This document shows, piece after piece, positions 27,189 to 35,795 of a DNA stretch of 64,000 bases (positions are counted from its first letter, which is position 1; each line of letters starts with the position of its first letter). The notes beneath the pieces are model-generated. The model did not search any database and was not told the DNA's origin. It saw only the letters and a program-made list of their open reading frames with translations. The translations under genes were made by a program, and so were the position numbers. Source of the DNA: Methylobacterium phyllostachyos (GTDB lineage Bacteria; Pseudomonadota; Alphaproteobacteria; Rhizobiales; Beijerinckiaceae); contig NZ_FNHS01000010.1 in NCBI RefSeq assembly GCF_900103445.1, forward strand, positions 124,001 to 188,000, in the 5' to 3' direction.

Positions 27189-30059
27189 TCAGGCCGCGCT
27201 CCCGGCCACCCGGCGCCCTGCGCCCGGGGCCGCCCGGGGCGCCGTCAGCGCGGCGATCCGGTCGTGGAGGTGCGGCGACAGCACGATGTCGAGGTGGTCG
27301 GTCTCCGGCACGGTCTCGACCGAGAGGAGGCGGCTCGTGAGCGGCCGCCAGTCGATCACCGGCAGGGCGCGGGCGCGGGACTCCGCGGCCACGAAGCTGC
27401 GGATCGGCACCGCGCCGGGCTCGAGCCGGAGCGCCCGGAACTGGAGCGCGTGGTCGATCAGCGTCCAGAGGATCCGCTCGCGGCTGCCGACCTCGGGGCC
27501 GTCGGTCGGCAGGGGCTGCGGCTCGGCGGCCAGGAAGCGCAGGAGCTGCACGGTGGCCTCCGGGTCCGCCCGGGCGCGCAGGGCCTCCCAATGCGCGCGC
27601 ATCGGCGAGCGTTCGAGCCAGGCGGCGAGCATCGCCGCGTGGGCCGACTGCTCGGCGGGGTCGATCGGCCGGCCGGCGCCGGGGGCGAAATTGGCCTCCA
27701 GGCCGCACGCATCGAGCATGCCGACCCAGTCCAGGGGAATGCCGGGGCCGAGGCGCCGGGCGGTCTCGTAGGCCAGCACCCCGCCCCAGGACCAGCCGAG
27801 GAAGACGCAAGCTCCGTCCCGGCCCCGCATCAGGGCGCGCACGCGCCCGGCATAGGCCTCCGCGAGCTCGGCCACGGCCGGCAGCGGCCGGACATCCTCC
27901 ACCAGGGAGGCGCAGAGGAAGCCGTGTGCCTCCTGATCGGGGCCGAGATGGGCGACCAGCGGCTCGTATTCCCGGGTGCTGACGAGGAGCCCCGGGAACA
28001 GCACCAGCAGCGGCCGGCCGCTCCCCGCCCGGCCGGCGGACAGCCGGATCGTGGGGGCCAGATCTTCCGCAGCGCAGGCACCGCCGGCCTCGATCCGGGC
28101 GGCGAGCTCGGCGATGGTCGGGTCGCGCAGCAGGTCCGCCACGCCGATCCCGCCCCGGGGGGCGATCAGGCGCAGGCGCGCCACCAGCCGCAGGGCCGAG
28201 AGGGAATCGCCGCCCAGTTCGAAGAAGCGCCGATCCGCCACCCGGACCGGAAAACCCAGGATCTCGGACCAGATCCCGGCGAGCCGCCGCTCCGTGGCGG
28301 TGCCGGGCGGGCGCCCGCGCCGGTCATCGGCCGCGGGGTCCGGCAGGGCCTTGCGGTCGAGCTTGCCGTTGGCGGTGACCGGCAGCCGGGCGAGGAGGGT
28401 CAGGCTCGCCGGCACCATGGGCTCCGGCAGGGTGCGGGCGAGGCCGGCGCGCAGCCGCCCGGCCTCCAGGCGCTTCCCGCGGGACGGGACGACGTAGCCC
28501 GCGAGATACGCACCCGCCGGTCCCTCCCGGCGCAGGACCACAGCCTCCGCGACCCCCGGCAGCCCGCGCAGGGCCGCCTCGACCTCGCCGATCTCGATCC
28601 GGTGGCCGCGGATCTTGACCTGATCGTCTGCCCGCCCCGCGAAGGCGAGGCTGCCGTCGGACCGCCGCCGCACCCGGTCGCCGGTGCGGTACATCCGGCC
28701 GCCGCCGGGCGCGAACGGGTCCGGCAGGAAGCGCTCGGCGGTCAGCGCGGGGCGCTGCCAGTAGCCCCGGGCGAGGCCGCCGCCGATATAGAGCTCGCCG
28801 GTCTCCCCCGCCCCCACGGGGTCGAGCGTGGGTTCCAGCACGTAGGCCGCACGCGCGCCCACCGGGAAGCCGATCGGGGCGTAGGGCTCGTCGAAGGTGG
28901 CGTCGGACGGCACCGTCCAGATCAGCGGCGAGATCACGCATTCGGTCGGGCCGTAGCCGTTGATCAGGAGTTGGGGCTTCAGGGCGCGGCCGACGCGCGC
29001 AAACGTCTCCCGGGGCATGCCCTCGCCGCCGAAGGAGTAGACCTGGACCGAGGGCGCCGCGCCCAGGCGCTCGGCCCATTCGGCGAGCTGGCCGATGAAG
29101 CTCGTGGGGAAGCCCGCATGGGTCACCCGGTGGCGGCGGATCTGCGCCAGGGTCTCGGCCGCGGTCCAGAGTTCGGGGCCGCGCAGCACGATGCAGCCGC
29201 CGGCCACGAGCGGCGTCATCCAGCGCTCGTGGGCGCCGTCGAAGGCGAAGGACAGGACGTGCAGCTCGCGCGAGTCCTCGCCCATCGCGTAGGCCTCCGC
29301 GGTGGTGCGGCAATGCATGGCCAGCACCCCATGCTCCACGAGGACGCCCTTCGGCGTGCCGGTCGAGCCTGAGGTGTAGATCAGGTAGGCGGGATCCCCC
29401 GGCTCCGGCATCGCGGGGATGGCCGGCCCGGACGCCGGGGCGAACTCCAAGGCGGCGGGATCGAGCCGCGCGACCACCGGCGGCAGCTCCAGGCGCTCGG
29501 CGATGGCGGGCGTGGTGAGGCAACGCGCGATCCCCGCATCCGCCAGCATCATGTGGACCCGGGCCGCCGGATAGGCGGGATCGAGGGGCAGGAAGGCGGC
29601 GCCGGCCCGCAGCACGCCGAGCAGCGCGACGATGAGATCCGGCCCGCGGTCGAGCGCCACCGCGACGCGGTCCCCGCGGCCGATCCCGCGCGCCGCGAGC
29701 CCGGCCGCCAGGGCGGCGGCCCGGGCGTCGAGGGCACCCCGCGTCAGCGTCCGCCCGTCGAACAGCACCGCCGGCCGGTCGGGCGCCGCCGCGGCGAGGT
29801 GGGCGAGGCGGGCCGGGACGCTCTCGCGGTCGGCATCGGGGGCGGGCTCCGCCGCCGGGACGGGGACGGGGGCGTGATCCGGGTCGGCGATCCAGTCCCG
29901 GGCCGCCTCGATCCCGCAGGGGCCGTGCATCCGGGTCCAGCCGGCGGGCAGCGCGCGGCCGGCCGGCCAGAAGGCCGCGTGCCCGGCACCGTCGACGGCC
30001 ACCACCACCGGATCGCAGGTCCAATCCGCGCTCGTCTCTTGGCCGGCCTGCCTGTCCAT
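27189..30059 (-). CDS. NRPS: MbtH-like domain, adenylation, PCP, thioesterase
   Basis: A 956-residue single-module nonribosomal peptide synthetase. Residues about 15-60 resemble an MbtH protein (VDGAGHAAFWPAGRALPAGW), although the usual WTDxRP end is missing. The adenylation domain spans about 80-575: YTSGSTGTPKG near 230, GYGPTE, YRTGDRVRRR, RGHRIEIGEVEAAL and NGKLDRKALP. The carrier domain has LGGDSL with phosphopantetheine Ser619. The thioesterase (about 680-950) has GWSWGG with nucleophile Ser757 and a likely histidine in ETDHLD. There is no condensation domain, so chain joining may rely on the thioesterase acting iteratively, giving a cyclic or oligomeric hydroxamate (inference). It is the first gene of its operon, facing an acyltransferase/monooxygenase operon. 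Confidence 0.92.
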   Translation of the reverse strand: MDRQAGQETSADWTCDPVVVAVDGAGHAAFWPAGRALPAGWTRMHGPCGIEAARDWIADPDHAPVPVPAAEPAPDADRESVPARLAHLAAAAPDRPAVLFDGRTLTRGALDARAAALAAGLAARGIGRGDRVAVALDRGPDLIVALLGVLRAGAAFLPLDPAYPAARVHMMLADAGIARCLTTPAIAERLELPPVVARLDPAALEFAPASGPAIPAMPEPGDPAYLIYTSGSTGTPKGVLVEHGVLAMHCRTTAEAYAMGEDSRELHVLSFAFDGAHERWMTPLVAGGCIVLRGPELWTAAETLAQIRRHRVTHAGFPTSFIGQLAEWAERLGAAPSVQVYSFGGEGMPRETFARVGRALKPQLLINGYGPTECVISPLIWTVPSDATFDEPYAPIGFPVGARAAYVLEPTLDPVGAGETGELYIGGGLARGYWQRPALTAERFLPDPFAPGGGRMYRTGDRVRRRSDGSLAFAGRADDQVKIRGHRIEIGEVEAALRGLPGVAEAVVLRREGPAGAYLAGYVVPSRGKRLEAGRLRAGLARTLPEPMVPASLTLLARLPVTANGKLDRKALPDPAADDRRGRPPGTATERRLAGIWSEILGFPVRVADRRFFELGGDSLSALRLVARLRLIAPRGGIGVADLLRDPTIAELAARIEAGGACAAEDLAPTIRLSAGRAGSGRPLLVLFPGLLVSTREYEPLVAHLGPDQEAHGFLCASLVEDVRPLPAVAELAEAYAGRVRALMRGRDGACVFLGWSWGGVLAYETARRLGPGIPLDWVGMLDACGLEANFAPGAGRPIDPAEQSAHAAMLAAWLERSPMRAHWEALRARADPEATVQLLRFLAAEPQPLPTDGPEVGSRERILWTLIDHALQFRALRLEPGAVPIRSFVAAESRARALPVIDWRPLTSRLLSVETVPETDHLDIVLSPHLHDRIAALTAPRAAPGAGRRVAGSAA

Positions 30060-30091
30060 TCCGCTCGCTCCCCGTCCGGGCCTCGACGAAC

Positions 30092-30117
30092 TGACGGTTG
30101 AGGCCCCGCGCCGTTCA
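30092..30117 (-). promoter_or_regulatory. ECF-type promoter candidate for the NRPS operon
   Basis: On the minus strand, TGAACG (30117-30112), 15 bases, then CGTCA (30096-30092), 33 bases before the NRPS start. This matches the general ECF form GAAC-N16-CGTC. The divergent operon carries a near-identical element. Confidence 0.55.
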
Positions 30118-30151
30118 CGACGACGCCCCCGGGACGGGCGAAAAAAAGTCC

Positions 30152-30177
30152 TGAACCGTGGCGGCCGCCATCCGTCT
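30152..30177 (+). promoter_or_regulatory. ECF-type promoter candidate for the acyltransferase operon
   Basis: TGAACC (30152-30157), 15 bases, then CGTCT (30173-30177), 30 bases before the acyltransferase start. The spacing is the same as in the opposing element at 30092-30117. The FecI-like sigma gene at the end of the locus is the obvious candidate to read both. Confidence 0.55.
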
Positions 30178-30206
30178 GGGAGGTGCCGGCAGCACGCGGA
30201 GGACGG

Positions 30207-31187
30207 ATGAGCGACGGTTCAGGGGATGCGGTACGGCTCGTGCGCGAGGGCGACCGGGAGGCGCCGGTGCTGCGCGTCGCCGGGACGGGCGGCCCGGCGG
30301 CGGATGCGGCGGCGATCCTCGCCCAGGCCGAGGCGCTGACCGCGCAGGACACGCGCGTCCTGCGCATCGGTGTCGAGGCCGGGTCCGGCGCCGTCGCGCG
30401 CCTGCTCGCCCTCGGGGCCGCCCGGCGTGCCGGTGATGGTGTCGAGATCCTGCCGGGGCTGCTCTGGCAATGCGCGGATTGCTGGCTCCCGGCGGCCCGG
30501 CCGCCCTTCCCCGAACTGTTCACGGTCACGCAGGGCCGCCGCCATCCGCTGCGTCCCGAGGTGCCCGCCGGCACGGTCTACGCCCGCGCCATCCCGTGGC
30601 TCGGTCAACGCCTGAGCTTCCGCACCCTGACGGAGCCCGGCGACGTCGCCCTGTTCTCGGCCTGGATGAACGACCCCCGGGTCGCCGCGATCTGGCAGGA
30701 GGCCGGCGCCCTGGAGGCGCACGCCGCCTACATCGCCAAGCTCCAGGCCGACCCCGCGAGCCTGCCGCTGTTCGGCTGCCTCGACGGCACGCCCTTCGGC
30801 TATTTCGAGCTGTACTGGGCCCGGGAAAGCCGCCTCGGGCCGCTCTACGAAGCCGGCCCCTACGACCGCGGCTGGCACGTGGCGATCGGCGACGAAGCGG
30901 TCCGCGGGCGCCCCTACCTCTCGGCCTGGCTGCCCTCGCTGATGCACTACCTGTTCCTCGACGAGCCGCGCACGCAGCGCATCGTCGGCGAGCCCCGGGC
31001 CGACCACGCCCAGCAGCTCCGCAACCTCCACGCCTCCGGCTTCGCGACGATCGCCACCGTCGATTTCCCGCACAAGCGGGCCGCCCTGGTGGCCCTGTCG
31101 CGGGAGCACTTCGTCCGCGACCGGCTGTGGGTGCCGGGCGCGGCCGCCGCCGACGCGGCGCCGCGGCCCCCCGCCGTCCCGGCCTGA
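30207..31187 (+). CDS. Siderophore N-hydroxy-amine acyltransferase (IucB/VbsA-like GNAT)
   Basis: A 326-residue protein of the IucB-type family, which acylates the hydroxylamine of N-hydroxy-ornithine or -lysine to make a hydroxamate. A variable N-terminal domain of about 125 residues precedes the GNAT domain, with LSFRTLTEPGDVALFSAWMNDPRVAAIWQE, LPLFGCLDGTPFGYFELYWARESRLGPLYEA, YDRGWHVAIGDEAVRG and a C-terminal LHASGFATIATVDFPHKRAALVALSREHF. This motif order is diagnostic of the siderophore acyltransferase group. GGAGG precedes the ATG at ideal spacing. It opens an operon with the N-monooxygenase and MATE genes, divergent from the NRPS operon. The acyl donor cannot be told. Confidence 0.9.
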   Translation: MSDGSGDAVRLVREGDREAPVLRVAGTGGPAADAAAILAQAEALTAQDTRVLRIGVEAGSGAVARLLALGAARRAGDGVEILPGLLWQCADCWLPAARPPFPELFTVTQGRRHPLRPEVPAGTVYARAIPWLGQRLSFRTLTEPGDVALFSAWMNDPRVAAIWQEAGALEAHAAYIAKLQADPASLPLFGCLDGTPFGYFELYWARESRLGPLYEAGPYDRGWHVAIGDEAVRGRPYLSAWLPSLMHYLFLDEPRTQRIVGEPRADHAQQLRNLHASGFATIATVDFPHKRAALVALSREHFVRDRLWVPGAAAADAAPRPPAVPA

Positions 31188-31213
31188 ACCGCCTTCCAGC
31201 ACGGAGACCCGCG

Positions 31214-32542
31214 ATGACGGATCACCCCGCGACCGACGACATCATCGGCATCGGCTTCGGCCCGGCCAACCTGTCCTTCGCCATCGCCCTGCGGGACGCG
31301 ATGGGCGGCGCCCCGCGGCCGACGATGCGCTTCATCGAGCGGCAGGACCGGTTCGGCTGGCACCGGGCCATGATGCTGCCCGGCGCCGACATGCAGATCA
31401 GCTTCGTGAAGGACCTCGTCTCCCTGCGCGACCCGACGAGCCCGTTCAGCTTCCTCAACTACCTGCACGTGAAGGGCCGGCTCAGCACCTTCCTGAACCT
31501 CAAGACCTTCAACCCGTCGCGAGTGGAATACAACGATTACCTCGCCTGGGCGGCCGACCAGTTTTCGGAGGTGGTGGCGTATGGCGAGACGGTCGACTCC
31601 GTGCAGCCTGAGACGCGCGACGGGCGGCTCGCGGCCTTCGTGGTCCAGGCCCGGGACGGGGCCGGCGCGCAGCGCCTGCGCCGCTGCCGGCATCTGGTGG
31701 TGGCGGCCGGCGGCGACCCGGCGATCCCCGCCCCCTTCGCCGAGCACATGCAGGACAAGCGGCTGATCCACTCCTCCTGGTACCTGCCGGGGATCGCCGA
31801 GGCCCTCGGGGCGCCGCGCCTCGACGGGCCGGAGCCCCGCATCCTGGTGGTGGGCGCCGGCCAGAGTGCCGTGGAGATCGTCACCGATCTCGGCGCGCGC
31901 TATCCGCGGGCGCTCGTCGACCTCGCGATCCGGGGCCCGGCCCTGAAGCCCGCCGATGACAGCCCCTTCGTCAACGAGATCTTCGATCCGGCCGCCGTCG
32001 ACCGCATCCACGACGCCCCGGCGCCGGTGCGGGCGGAGCTGATCGCCGCCCACCGGGCGACCAACTACGCGGTGGTCGATGCCGACCTGATCCAGGATTT
32101 CTACGCCACCCTCTACGAGCAGGCGGTGAGCGGCGTGATCCGCTACCGGCTGCGGCGCAGCACCCGGGTGGTGGCGCTGGAGCCGGCCTCCGACGGCTTG
32201 CGGGCGACCCTGCGCGACGACATCGCCGGGACCGAGGAGCGACAGGGCTACGCGGCGGTGATCTGCGCCACAGGCTACCAGCGCGCCACCGTGCCGGCGA
32301 TCCTCGATCCCCTGCGCCCGTTCATGGACGGCGAGACCGCGGACCGGCACTACCGCCTGCCGCTCGCCGGCGCCGAGCCCCGGGTGAGCCTGCACCTCCA
32401 GGGTTTCAGCGAGCCGACCCACGGGCTCACCGAGACGCTGCTGTCGATCCTGCCGGTGCGGGCCGCCGCCATCGCGGACACGATCCTGGCCGAGGAGCGC
32501 GCCGCCCGGGCTGCGATCCGGCCCGCCGCCTCGGCCCCATGA
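31214..32542 (+). CDS. L-ornithine/L-lysine N-monooxygenase (PvdA/IucD family)
   Basis: A 442-residue FAD/NADPH-dependent monooxygenase that hydroxylates the side-chain amine of ornithine or lysine, the committed step of hydroxamate siderophore synthesis. FAD motif GIGFGPANLSFAI at the start, MQISFVKDLVSLRDPTSPFSFLNYLHVKGRL (substrate and FAD contacts), VEYNDYLAWAADQ, NADPH motif VVGAGQSAVEIVTDL and the C-terminal ATGYQR. The FVKDLVSLRDPTS pattern fits the ornithine-hydroxylating PvdA/VbsO side slightly better than IucD, but this is not decisive. The stop overlaps the MATE start by four bases. Confidence 0.93.
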   Translation: MTDHPATDDIIGIGFGPANLSFAIALRDAMGGAPRPTMRFIERQDRFGWHRAMMLPGADMQISFVKDLVSLRDPTSPFSFLNYLHVKGRLSTFLNLKTFNPSRVEYNDYLAWAADQFSEVVAYGETVDSVQPETRDGRLAAFVVQARDGAGAQRLRRCRHLVVAAGGDPAIPAPFAEHMQDKRLIHSSWYLPGIAEALGAPRLDGPEPRILVVGAGQSAVEIVTDLGARYPRALVDLAIRGPALKPADDSPFVNEIFDPAAVDRIHDAPAPVRAELIAAHRATNYAVVDADLIQDFYATLYEQAVSGVIRYRLRRSTRVVALEPASDGLRATLRDDIAGTEERQGYAAVICATGYQRATVPAILDPLRPFMDGETADRHYRLPLAGAEPRVSLHLQGFSEPTHGLTETLLSILPVRAAAIADTILAEERAARAAIRPAASAP

Positions 32543-33951
32543 CGCGGCCGGTCGATCTCGACCAGGACCGGGTCGTCGCCCTGGTCCTGCGCCTGTCGGG
32601 GCCGGCGATCCTCGGCATCTCGGCCCATGCCCTGCAGATGCTGGTCAATGCGTGGTTCGTGGCCGATCTCGGCGCGGCGGCGATCGCCACCATCGCGATC
32701 GCCTATCCGGTGACGCTGCTCGTCGCGGCGCTCGGCTACGGGGCGGGGGTCGCGGCGGCCTCGCAGGTCGCCCGGGCGCTGGGGGCCGGCGACCCGGCCC
32801 GGGCCGGCGCGGCGGCCGCCCTGGGCTTCTGGCTCGCCCTGCCGGGGGGGCTCGCGGTGACGGCCGCGATCCTCCTCGACACGCCGTTCTGGCTCGGGCT
32901 CCTCGGGGCGGACGCGGCGCTCGCCGCCGCGGCGGCACCCTACACGGCGCTCTCCACCCTCGGCACGGCCCTGATGCTGGTGATGATCGTCGGCGGCTTC
33001 GTCGTGCGGGCGCAGGGCCATGCCCGGCTCAGCGGCGCCGTCATGGTTGGCAGCTTCGGCCTCAACATCCTGCTCGACGGGGTGCTGATCCGCCTCTGCG
33101 GCCTCGGCACCGCGGGGGCCGGCTGGGCGGCGATCGGCGCGCAGCTCGCGGGGGCGGCGGCCTACGGCCTGCACTTCGCCCGGGTGCGGGGCCCGGACCG
33201 GCTCCGGTTCCGCTTTCCCGCCGGCCCGGCCGGGCGGGGCCTCCTGGCCGAAGCCCTGCGGCTCGCCGTGCCGGTCACCGGTTCCAGCCTGCTCGCGGCC
33301 TTTGCCATGGCGTTGTTCGTGGAGGCCGCCGCCCCCTATGGCGATGCCGCAGTCGCCGCCCAGGGCATTGCCCTCCGCCTGACCCTGGTGGCGGCGCTGC
33401 CGCTGCTCGGCCTGATGGCCGGTGCCCAGGCGGTGCTCGGCCATGCCGCCGGCGCCGGCCGCCGGAACCGGCTGCACCGCGCCCTCCGCTTCGTGACGGC
33501 CGCCGCCCTCGCCTACGGTCTCGTCGTCGGCGGGCTGATGGCGGCCCTGGCCGATCCGCTGGCCGGCCTGTTCGCCCAGGATCCCGCCACCGCCCGGGCG
33601 GGAGCCCAGGCGCTCGCGGTCTTCGCCCTCGCCTTCGGGCCGGTGGGGCTACAGCTCACCGCCGCGACCCTGTTCCAGGCGATCGGCGCGCCACGCCGGG
33701 CCGCCGCCGTGTCGCTCGCCGCGCAGGGGCTGGCGCTGATCCCGCCGCTCCTGATCCTGCCGCCGCTCTTTGGCTATCCGGGGGTGCTGGCCAGCCGGGT
33801 CGCGGCCGAATTCCTGGCCGACGGGCTCGGCTTGGCGCTGATGCTGGCTTGGCACGCGGCCGCGCGCCGGGCAGGCGGCGCAGCGGCGGTCGAGAGCCGC
33901 GAGGCAGTGCAGGTGCCCCCGGCGCACGAGGCCGCACACCAGGGCGCGTGA
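32539..33951 (+). CDS. MATE family efflux transporter
   Basis: A 470-residue polytopic membrane protein with about 12 hydrophobic segments in two homologous halves, typical of MATE exporters (family length about 440-460). The N terminus has LSGPAILGISAHALQMLVNAWFVADLGAAAIATIAIA. It starts by ATGA overlap with the monooxygenase gene, so is translationally coupled. Export of the finished siderophore is the likely job, as MATE genes often sit in siderophore loci (inference). The last 35 residues (HAAARRAGGAAAVESREAVQ and on) are hydrophilic and not MATE-like. They are antisense to the end of the convergent sigma gene, so the true protein may have been extended by loss of its stop codon. Confidence 0.9.
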   Translation: MTRPVDLDQDRVVALVLRLSGPAILGISAHALQMLVNAWFVADLGAAAIATIAIAYPVTLLVAALGYGAGVAAASQVARALGAGDPARAGAAAALGFWLALPGGLAVTAAILLDTPFWLGLLGADAALAAAAAPYTALSTLGTALMLVMIVGGFVVRAQGHARLSGAVMVGSFGLNILLDGVLIRLCGLGTAGAGWAAIGAQLAGAAAYGLHFARVRGPDRLRFRFPAGPAGRGLLAEALRLAVPVTGSSLLAAFAMALFVEAAAPYGDAAVAAQGIALRLTLVAALPLLGLMAGAQAVLGHAAGAGRRNRLHRALRFVTAAALAYGLVVGGLMAALADPLAGLFAQDPATARAGAQALAVFALAFGPVGLQLTAATLFQAIGAPRRAAAVSLAAQGLALIPPLLILPPLFGYPGVLASRVAAEFLADGLGLALMLAWHAAARRAGGAAAVESREAVQVPPAHEAAHQGA

Positions 33952-34494
33952 CACCCCGAGCCGCGCCGCGATCTCGATCTGCGGCACCCCCTCGACCCGG
34001 TGCAGCCGGAAGGCGGTGCGCATCGGCTCCGGCAACTCGGCCACCGCGTCCTGGACTTGGCGAAGGGATTCCCGCGACGCGACCGCCGCCTCGGGCGTCC
34101 CGACCCCGGAATCGGGGGCGTCGGGGGCGGCGTCGAGGTCCGTGAACAGGCGCCGCTCCAGACTCTGCCGCCGGACCCGGTCGAGGGCGAGGTTGCGCAC
34201 CATCCGCCCGACATAGGCGGCCTGGACGCCCGCTTCGGCCCGGGGCGGGTCGGCGATGAGCCGGAGCACCACGTCCTGCACGACGTCCTCGGCCTGGGCC
34301 GGACAATTGAGGATGCGGCGCGCCGTGGCGAGATAAGCGGCGCGATGGCGCTGGAGCGCCGCCAGGATGCCCTCCGCGGGACCGGCGGCTCCCTCGGCGC
34401 CGGCGACCCGCACGGGCCGCTGGCCGGACCGGTTGGCCGAACCCGCTGCGGCCGCCAATCGGACGGTCGGCGCGTTGCAATCCCTGGCTGACAC
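33649..34494 (-). CDS. FecI-like ECF sigma factor with run-on C terminus
   Basis: A 281-residue frame whose first 200 residues form a FecI-type group 4 sigma factor. Region 2 is ILAALQRHRAAYLATARRILNCPAQAEDVVQDVVLRLIADPP with YVGRMVRNLALDRVRR. Region 4 is LPEPMRTAFRLHRVEGVPQIEIAARLGVSRALVCGLVRRGHLHCLAAL. FecI-type sigmas are usually 165-195 residues, so about 80 residues here are extra. That tail is the antisense of the MATE gene and is polar and arginine/glutamine-rich. The start is GTG 34494 without a strong Shine-Dalgarno. It converges on the exporter gene and is the natural activator of the locus. No FecR partner or TonB receptor lies in the window. Confidence 0.8.
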   Translation of the reverse strand: MSARDCNAPTVRLAAAAGSANRSGQRPVRVAGAEGAAGPAEGILAALQRHRAAYLATARRILNCPAQAEDVVQDVVLRLIADPPRAEAGVQAAYVGRMVRNLALDRVRRQSLERRLFTDLDAAPDAPDSGVGTPEAAVASRESLRQVQDAVAELPEPMRTAFRLHRVEGVPQIEIAARLGVSRALVCGLVRRGHLHCLAALDRRCAACPARGRVPSQHQRQAEPVGQEFGRDPAGQHPRIAKERRQDQERRDQRQPLRGERHGGGPAWRADRLEQGRGGEL

Positions 34495-34811
34495 GATGAC
34501 GCTCGCAGAGCTTTTACGAGCAATCCGGCTATCACGGTCGGCGATTGTTCAACAACGAATATATTTCTGAATTGGAATGATTAAAATGCAGGATTTTCGG
34601 CTATTGACTAAATATAATCGCGATCAAAATCTGAAAACAATGTAAAATTTCGAACGGATACAGGTCGGTCAACGCCATGCCCGCGCGCCGATGCAGGAAC
34701 CCGGCCCGCGCCAGCGTCCGGGCGGCGGTGTATGCTTGAGCCCCCTCGATTCGGATCGCGGGCGTGCGGCCCGTCAGTCCGTATGCGCGCGGTGGGAGAC
34801 CCGGCCCTGCA
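34495..34811. other. AT-rich intergenic region
   Basis: About 315 bases between the FecI-like sigma gene and the DUF3307 gene, transcribed divergently. Bases 34540-34650 are strikingly AT-rich for this genome. It should hold the sigma gene promoter. I see no full Fur or Irr box. Confidence 0.45.
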
Positions 34812-35207
34812 ATGCCGTCCTTCGACACGCCCGTTCCGGTCGGTGCCTTCGCCCTGCTGTTCTTCGCCTTCGCGGTGAAGCAGCTCGCGGCGGATTTCCT
34901 GCTCCAGAGCGCGTGGATGGCACACGGCAAGGACCGGGCCTCGGCCTGGATCCTCCCGCTCTGCGCCCATACCGGCCTGCACGGGCTGGGCACGCTGCTG
35001 ATCGTTCTGCCGGTCAAGCCGGCCCTGTGGTGGCTGGCGCTGGTGGATTTCGCCGTCCACACGGTGATCGACCGCGGCAAGGGGCTGATCGGCCAGCGCA
35101 CCCACTTCCCGCCCACCGACACCCGGTTCTGGTGGCTGATCGGCATCGACCAGTTCCTCCACCACGTGACGCATATCGGGCTGGCGGCGATCCTGGCGGT
35201 GGGCTGA
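34812..35207 (+). CDS. DUF3307 membrane protein
   Basis: A 131-residue inner-membrane protein with about four hydrophobic segments. Features of DUF3307 are LFFAFAVKQLAADFLLQSAWMAHGKDR, LCAHTGLHGLGTLLIVL, LVDFAVHTVIDRGKGLIGQ and FWWLIGIDQFLHHVTHIGLAAIL. The conserved histidines and aspartates lie in or near the membrane segments. Function unknown. The start at 34812 (MPSFDTPVPVG) puts the first helix at a sensible depth; an upstream in-frame ATG at 34764 adds a polar leader. Confidence 0.85.
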   Translation: MPSFDTPVPVGAFALLFFAFAVKQLAADFLLQSAWMAHGKDRASAWILPLCAHTGLHGLGTLLIVLPVKPALWWLALVDFAVHTVIDRGKGLIGQRTHFPPTDTRFWWLIGIDQFLHHVTHIGLAAILAVG

Positions 35208-35361
35208 ACCGGGCGGGGTTTTTGGGGGGCGGGCCTGATCGGTCTGGGTGTGCGGTGGCTGCTTTCGATCCAACCCAGACGCTCAGTCGGCTGTAACAAA
35301 ATCCTGTGAGCAGACGCGATCGACGGCAATCGCTACTGCTCACGTAGGAGGCCGGGCAGCC

Positions 35362-35592
35362 CTACTGATCCGTGATGGTGAGGCTGATCCGGGCAGACAT
35401 CACGCGATGCCCATTCTCGTCACGGGCGGTTGCCACAAATTCATCGACGCCACGCCGATCGCCTTCTTCGCGAAGGATTTCTGTCAAAGCGGCCCGCAGT
35501 AAGCTGCGAAGTGCCGCCCTGTCAGGAAGCATTGTACCCTCCTCGTCGATCGCATCCACGTGGTCGAACGTGTCGATGAAGTAGCGCGGCAC
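35362..35592 (-). CDS. DUF6894 family small protein
   Basis: A 76-residue protein of a small family frequent in Methylobacterium and Bradyrhizobium. It has the pattern MPRYFIDTFDH...DEEGTMLPDRAALRSLLRAALTEILREE, then DEFVATARDENGHRVMSARISLTI. The fold is probably alpha/beta with two to three strands and two helices. Function unknown. GGGAGG lies upstream of the ATG. It stands alone. Confidence 0.8.
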   Translation of the reverse strand: MPRYFIDTFDHVDAIDEEGTMLPDRAALRSLLRAALTEILREEGDRRGVDEFVATARDENGHRVMSARISLTITDQ

Positions 35593-35748
35593 CCACGCCT
35601 CCCGGCTTGATTGCTCCGTGCCGGGCTAACCCAAACTAGAAGTAGTGGTTCGCCACTCTCGTGCGACGCCGATCAGAAGCGGATAGGCCGCAGCAATATC
35701 GAGCGTCCCTACCGATACCGACCCAACACAGCCGCTGGGAGCGCTGTT

Positions 35749-35795
35749 CGCGTTTCCTCAAAGCGGCCGTCAGTCATCGTCCGACAACTTCGGCT
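35749..35795. repeat. Diverged repeat, copy A
   Basis: About 47 bases (GCGTTTCCTCAAAGCGGCC, then TCGTCCGACAACTTCGGCT) resemble 36172-36219 at about three quarters of positions. Copy A covers the 3' end of the small hypothetical gene at 35770 and encodes its last residues. Confidence 0.4.

Noticed and set aside
34495..34811. Fur/Irr box upstream of the FecI-like sigma gene
   Set aside because: The region is AT-rich, but I could not find a sequence close to a Fur or Irr consensus.
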